Below are positions 6,290-9,029 of a DNA stretch of 9,029 nt, piece after piece. A program made the translations under genes and the position numbers. The notes beneath the pieces were generated by a model that saw only the letters and a list, made by a program, of their open reading frames with translations, did no database searches and was not told where the DNA came from. The DNA is from Candidatus Omnitrophota bacterium (lineage in GTDB: Bacteria > Omnitrophota > Gorgyraeia > Gygaellales > Profunditerraquicolaceae), in the NCBI GenBank assembly GCA_016867005.1, contig VGKM01000042.1:1-9029 (forward strand), given 5' to 3'. Numbering within the stretch: the first letter of the stretch is position 1; the number at the start of each line of letters is the position of its first letter.

Positions 6290-6958
6290 ATGAAAATTGG
6301 CGCTAAACTGATTTTTTCCGCAGCGATTTCACTGATTTTTATCTTGCCGGCATTCTCACAGGATGTAAAAAGCGAGGCCGAAAGGATCAAAGAATATATC
6401 AAAAGCTCTCCCGAAGAACAAGCAAGGACAGAAAATATGAAAGAGGCCTTTGAAAAAGCAATGCGGGACGTTGATACGCAGAAAATAAAAGAACAGGAAC
6501 AGCTAACTGCAGAACTTAAAGATGACTTGAAATTATCTATCGAGCAATGGATACACCGGCAAAGCCAGGAAAAAGCCCATGAATTAAACAGGTTTGTCAA
6601 GCAGGACTGGTACAAGCTTTCCCGGCGGCTTGAAATTTCGCCTGTTCAAACTGATTATTACCTGAGGGACTTTGAATACATCGTAATAAAAGGCGATATA
6701 CTTAAGACAGATTCGCTCTCGGCGCCATACAAAGCGCATGTCAGCATGAATGAAATCCTGTATCTTGAAAAAAACCACGCAGCCAGCATAAGCTATAGGG
6801 AAAATTACTTCTATACAGTAAGTACTCCTGTAAGCCTTATACTTGAATTCCGTAACGGCAGGTTTGAAGTAACAAGTTTAGACAGAGGGATGATTTCTTT
6901 CAGCAAGGGCGTTCCTTTAAACATCGAAGCAAAGATTAAGAAACAAAATTTTAACTAA
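6290..6958 (+). CDS. Exported protein of unknown function with a helical N-terminal half
   Basis: Not recognised. The 222-residue product starts with a convincing Sec signal peptide: Lys2 and Lys6, a hydrophobic core, and a likely signal peptidase I cut after AFS (residue 23), giving a mature N-terminus QDVKSEAE. Residues 25 to about 110 are strongly charged and predicted helical (KEYIKSSPEEQ, MKEAFEKAMRDVDTQKIKEQEQL), possibly coiled coil. Residues from about 115 look beta-rich, with alternating hydrophobic/aromatic stretches (TDYYLRDFEYIVIKGDIL, YFYTVSTPVSLILEFRNGRFEV). There is no lipobox or further membrane segment, so a periplasmic or surface location is likely. It starts 21 nt after the lipoprotein gene with no clear Shine-Dalgarno sequence, and the two probably share a transcript and a cell-envelope role. 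A role linked to groESL just downstream is not supported, since that unit has its own promoter. Confidence 0.75.
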   Translation: MKIGAKLIFSAAISLIFILPAFSQDVKSEAERIKEYIKSSPEEQARTENMKEAFEKAMRDVDTQKIKEQEQLTAELKDDLKLSIEQWIHRQSQEKAHELNRFVKQDWYKLSRRLEISPVQTDYYLRDFEYIVIKGDILKTDSLSAPYKAHVSMNEILYLEKNHAASISYRENYFYTVSTPVSLILEFRNGRFEVTSLDRGMISFSKGVPLNIEAKIKKQNFN

Positions 6959-6960
6959 GT

Positions 6961-6988
6961 AAAAAAATTCTTGACAAGAAATTTTTTT
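6961..6988. other. A-tract/T-tract inverted repeat around the groESL -35 box
   Basis: Seven A then TTCTT (6961-6972) pair with AAGAA, one unpaired A (6981), then seven T (6976-6988) around the loop GAC. The -35 TTGACA overlaps the loop and its flanks. The structure could be a weak bidirectional terminator for the upstream unit, an A-tract UP-like element, or both. The short, GC-poor stem argues against a strong intrinsic terminator, and no other terminator is visible between 6958 and groES. Confidence 0.35.
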
Positions 6989-6998
6989 CCCTTATAAT
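6971..6998 (+). promoter_or_regulatory. groESL promoter, perfect sigma70 consensus
   Basis: TTGACA (6971-6976) and TATAAT (6993-6998) both match the housekeeping-sigma consensus exactly, with a 16-nt spacer and an A7 run just upstream. Initiation is expected near 7004-7006, inside the left arm of the CIRCE operator, leaving a 5' untranslated region of about 73 nt. A strong constitutive promoter held down by a repressor is the usual HrcA arrangement. Confidence 0.88.
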
Positions 6999-7024
6999 TA
7001 GCACTCTTAGAGGAAGAGTGCTAA
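6998..7024. promoter_or_regulatory. CIRCE operator, HrcA binding site
   Basis: TTAGCACTC (6998-7006), a 9-nt spacer (7007-7015) and GAGTGCTAA (7016-7024) match the CIRCE consensus perfectly. HrcA binds it as a dimer and represses groESL until heat or misfolded protein titrates GroEL, which HrcA needs to fold. The perfect dyad continues outward to 6993 and 7029, giving 14-bp arms that include the whole -10 box, so bound repressor would directly exclude RNA polymerase. hrcA is not in this window. Confidence 0.96.
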
Positions 7025-7061
7025 TTATAGCAAAGCCGGATAAGTTTATTTAACAACCTTT

Positions 7062-7070
7062 AAAGGAGGT
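7062..7070 (+). promoter_or_regulatory. Ribosome binding site of groES
   Basis: AAAGGAGGT is a full-length match to the anti-Shine-Dalgarno sequence, 8 nt before the ATG. It is much stronger than the sites of the upstream genes, which fits the high expression of chaperonins. Confidence 0.9.
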
Positions 7071-7078
7071 ACGCAGAA

Positions 7079-7369
7079 ATGGAAATCAAACCATTGGGAG
7101 ACAGGGTAGTAATAAAACCCCTGGAAGCAGAAGCAAAGACAAAAGGCGGAATACTCCTGCCTGATACTGCAAAAGAAAAACCGCAAGAGGGAAAAGTTGT
7201 TGCCGTAGGAAAAGGCAAGACATTGGAAAACGGTACAGTAGGGGCTTTGGAAGTTAAAGTTGGTGACAAGGTCTTATACGGAAAATATTCCGGAAATGAG
7301 ATTACCACCAAAGAAGGCGAAGAATTACTGATCATGCGCGAAGAAGACATATTGGCTATTATTAAATAA
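7079..7369 (+). CDS. groES: Co-chaperonin GroES
   Basis: The 96-residue subunit of the heptameric lid that caps GroEL and closes the folding chamber in the cytoplasm. Length and sequence are typical throughout: IKPLGDRVVIKPLEAEAKTKGGILLPDTAKEKPQEGKVVAVGKG at the N-terminal half, with the mobile loop (about residues 17-33) carrying the GGILLPD hydrophobic contact for GroEL. The C-terminal half reads GDKVLYGKYSGNEITTKEGEELLIMREEDILAII. It is the first gene of the CIRCE-controlled unit, and groEL follows after 25 nt. The start is fixed by the strong ribosome site at 7062-7070. Confidence 0.98.
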   Translation: MEIKPLGDRVVIKPLEAEAKTKGGILLPDTAKEKPQEGKVVAVGKGKTLENGTVGALEVKVGDKVLYGKYSGNEITTKEGEELLIMREEDILAIIK

Positions 7370-7377
7370 GGAAAAGT

Positions 7378-7386
7378 AAAAGGAGG
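7378..7386 (+). promoter_or_regulatory. Ribosome binding site of groEL
   Basis: AAAAGGAGG in the 25-nt groES-groEL gap lies 8 nt before the ATG at 7395 and sets the groEL start. No promoter or hairpin is seen in the gap, so the two genes are cotranscribed. Confidence 0.88.
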
Positions 7387-7394
7387 ACGTACGA

Positions 7395-9029
7395 ATGGCA
7401 AAGATATTGATGTATAGCGATGAAGCGCGCCGTAAGATCTTAAGCGGCGTCGAGCAGCTAGCCGCTGCGGTAAAAGTCACTTTGGGGCCCAAGGGCCGCA
7501 ACGTGGTAATTGACAAAAAGTTCGGTTCGCCTACTATCACTAAAGACGGTGTGACTGTTGCAAAAGAGGTGGAACTCGAAGATGCATTTGAAAATATGGG
7601 CGCTCAGATGGTCAAAGAAGTAGCTGAAAAGACTTCCGATATAGCAGGCGACGGCACTACCACTGCAACAGTCCTTGCCGAAGCAATTTTCCGCGAGGGT
7701 TTAAAGAATGTTACAGCAGGCGCAAACCCTATGGCCCTAAAGCGCGGCATTGAAAAAGCGGTGGAGAAAATCGTCGAGGCGCTAGGCAAGCTTTCTACTC
7801 CGATTAAAGATAAAAAGGAAGTTGCGCAGGTTGCTTCTATAGCGGCAAATTCCGATACCACAATCGGCGAGTTGATTGCCGAAGCAATGGATAAAGTCGG
7901 AAAAGACGGCGTTATCACCGTTGAAGAGGCAAAATCCACTGCTACTACCTTAGATGTAGTAGAAGGTATGCAGTTTGACCAGGGATACCTTTCTCCGTAT
8001 TTTGTTACCGACGCAGAGAAAATGGAAGTGCTTTTGGAAGACCCCTATATCCTTATTTACGAAAAAAAGGTCTCCTCGATCAAGGATATACTGCCCTTAT
8101 TGGAGAAGATCGCGCGCGCAGGAAAACCGTTGCTTATAATTGCCGAAGAAGTCGAAGGAGAGGCACTGGCAACATTAGTAGTAAATAAGATCCGCGGGAC
8201 ATTTGTCGCATGCGCAGTTAAAGCACCCGGTTACGGCGACAGGCGCAAGGCAATGCTGGAAGACATCGCAATTCTTACCGGCGGAAAAGCTATAACCGAA
8301 GACCTCGGCATCAAACTGGAAAATATCGATATCGAGGACCTCGGCCGCGCAAAGAAAGTAAAAGTTGACAAAGAAAATACGACAATTGTTGAAGGCGCAG
8401 GAAAATCAGCGGCAATCAATGCCAGGATCGCACAAATCAAAAAACAGATAGATGATACCGATTCTGATTACGATAAAGAAAAGCTGCAGGAAAGGCTGGC
8501 AAAACTTGCAGGCGGCGTTGCAGTAATCAACGTAGGCGCTGCAACTGAAACAGAAATGAAAGAGAAAAAAGCCAGAGTTGAAGATGCCCTGCATGCAACA
8601 AGGGCTGCTTCACAAGAAGGGATTGTCCCGGGCGGCGGAGTTGCATTGATCCGCTGTATCGGCGATCTTGATAAAGTAAAAGTCGACAATGACGAAAAAA
8701 TAGGAGTCCAGATAGTAAAACGCGCCATTGAAGAGCCCTTAAGGAAAATAGCTGAAAATGCAGGGCTTGAAGGGTCGGTCGTGGTCCAGAAAATAAAGGC
8801 CGAAAAAACCAATGTAGGTTTTGACGTAAATCAGGATGCCTACGTTGATATGATCGAGGCCGGAGTCATTGACCCGACAAAAGTAACCCGTTCGGCATTA
8901 CAGAACGCAGCAAGCATTGCTGCGCTTCTTTTGACTACCGAAACATTAATCGCCGATAAACCGGAAAAAGAGGATAAGATGCCTCCGATGCCGGCAGGCG
9001 GAATGGGCGGGATGGGCGGAATGGGCGGA
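7395..9029 (+). CDS. groEL: Chaperonin GroEL, 3' end cut by the window edge
   Basis: Subunit of the tetradecameric double-ring ATPase that encloses and folds cytosolic proteins together with GroES. The 545 visible residues run unbroken to the last base, and only a few C-terminal residues and the stop should be missing. Equatorial-domain ATP-site motifs: VTLGPKGRNV (28-37), KDGVTVAKE (50-58) and DIAGDGTTTATVLAEA (82-97), with Asp86 as the magnesium ligand. VEDALHATRAA carries the catalytic Asp397, the equivalent of Asp398 in Escherichia coli, and PGGGVALIR follows. The apical domain contains LSPYFVTD and the VKAPGYGDRRKAMLEDIAILTGG segment. The C-terminus ends in Gly-Gly-Met repeats, the flexible tail inside the cavity of classical group I chaperonins. 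A standard copy rather than a divergent paralogue. Confidence 0.98.
   Translation, partial: MAKILMYSDEARRKILSGVEQLAAAVKVTLGPKGRNVVIDKKFGSPTITKDGVTVAKEVELEDAFENMGAQMVKEVAEKTSDIAGDGTTTATVLAEAIFREGLKNVTAGANPMALKRGIEKAVEKIVEALGKLSTPIKDKKEVAQVASIAANSDTTIGELIAEAMDKVGKDGVITVEEAKSTATTLDVVEGMQFDQGYLSPYFVTDAEKMEVLLEDPYILIYEKKVSSIKDILPLLEKIARAGKPLLIIAEEVEGEALATLVVNKIRGTFVACAVKAPGYGDRRKAMLEDIAILTGGKAITEDLGIKLENIDIEDLGRAKKVKVDKENTTIVEGAGKSAAINARIAQIKKQIDDTDSDYDKEKLQERLAKLAGGVAVINVGAATETEMKEKKARVEDALHATRAASQEGIVPGGGVALIRCIGDLDKVKVDNDEKIGVQIVKRAIEEPLRKIAENAGLEGSVVVQKIKAEKTNVGFDVNQDAYVDMIEAGVIDPTKVTRSALQNAASIAALLLTTETLIADKPEKEDKMPPMPAGGMGGMGGMGG
8997..9029 (+). repeat. 9-bp tandem repeat encoding the GroEL Gly-Gly-Met tail
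   Basis: GGCGGAATG-type units repeat about 3.6 times up to the window end (three Gly-Gly-Met units plus a final Gly-Gly), with one synonymous GGG variant at 9009. This is the ordinary coding repeat of the GroEL tail and it may continue past the window. Confidence 0.85.

Noticed and set aside
7024..7029. Perfect TATAAT on the minus strand as a divergent promoter
   Set aside because: It is the mirror image created by the extended CIRCE dyad. No -35 box lies at a suitable distance, and there is no minus-strand gene to serve.
7604..7939. Minus-strand open frames opposite groEL
   Set aside because: Ser/Ala-rich antisense translations of this kind are routinely seen opposite groEL; the sense gene is certain.

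Overview
This window is a compact, bacterial, chromosomal housekeeping segment read entirely on the + strand. Base composition is moderate (roughly mid-40s percent GC, judged by eye). The organism is a diderm: it encodes a lipobox-bearing lipoprotein of BamE/SmpA-like type and a second protein with a Sec signal peptide. Gene content, codon habits (many ATA and AGG codons) and protein character suggest an uncultivated lineage such as Omnitrophota or another PVC-neighbour phylum. That placement is a guess from general impression and no marker here proves it.

Layout: positions 1-2346 hold the 3' nine-tenths of valS (valyl-tRNA synthetase; the HIGH region lies upstream of the window). nadC (2333-3208), uvrB (3195-5156) and coaX (5156-5896) follow with overlaps of 14, 14 and 1 nt, so they form one translationally coupled operon mixing translation, NAD synthesis, nucleotide excision repair and CoA synthesis. 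A small lipoprotein gene (5906-6268) and an exported protein of unknown function (6290-6958) come next. A near-consensus promoter inside the end of coaX would start transcription at or next to the lipoprotein ATG. A separate heat-shock unit follows: a perfect-consensus promoter, a perfect CIRCE operator for HrcA, groES (7079-7369) and groEL (7395 to the window end, lacking only its last few codons).

How they work together: valS, nadC, uvrB and coaX supply basic functions and are probably expressed constitutively from upstream. The two exported proteins may form their own envelope unit. groESL is an independent stress-controlled chaperonin operon. There are no RNA genes, CRISPR arrays, insertion sequences or prophage genes, and no stretch longer than about 120 bases lacks a gene.

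I do not see a novel multi-gene system. The most unusual signals are small: a REP-like hairpin that seems to have been inserted in frame into the ValRS editing domain, adding about ten residues; two degenerate 7-bp repeat arrays in opposite orientation inside nadC; a possible leaderless promoter for the lipoprotein gene; and a CIRCE palindrome extended to 14-bp arms so that it contains the whole -10 box.
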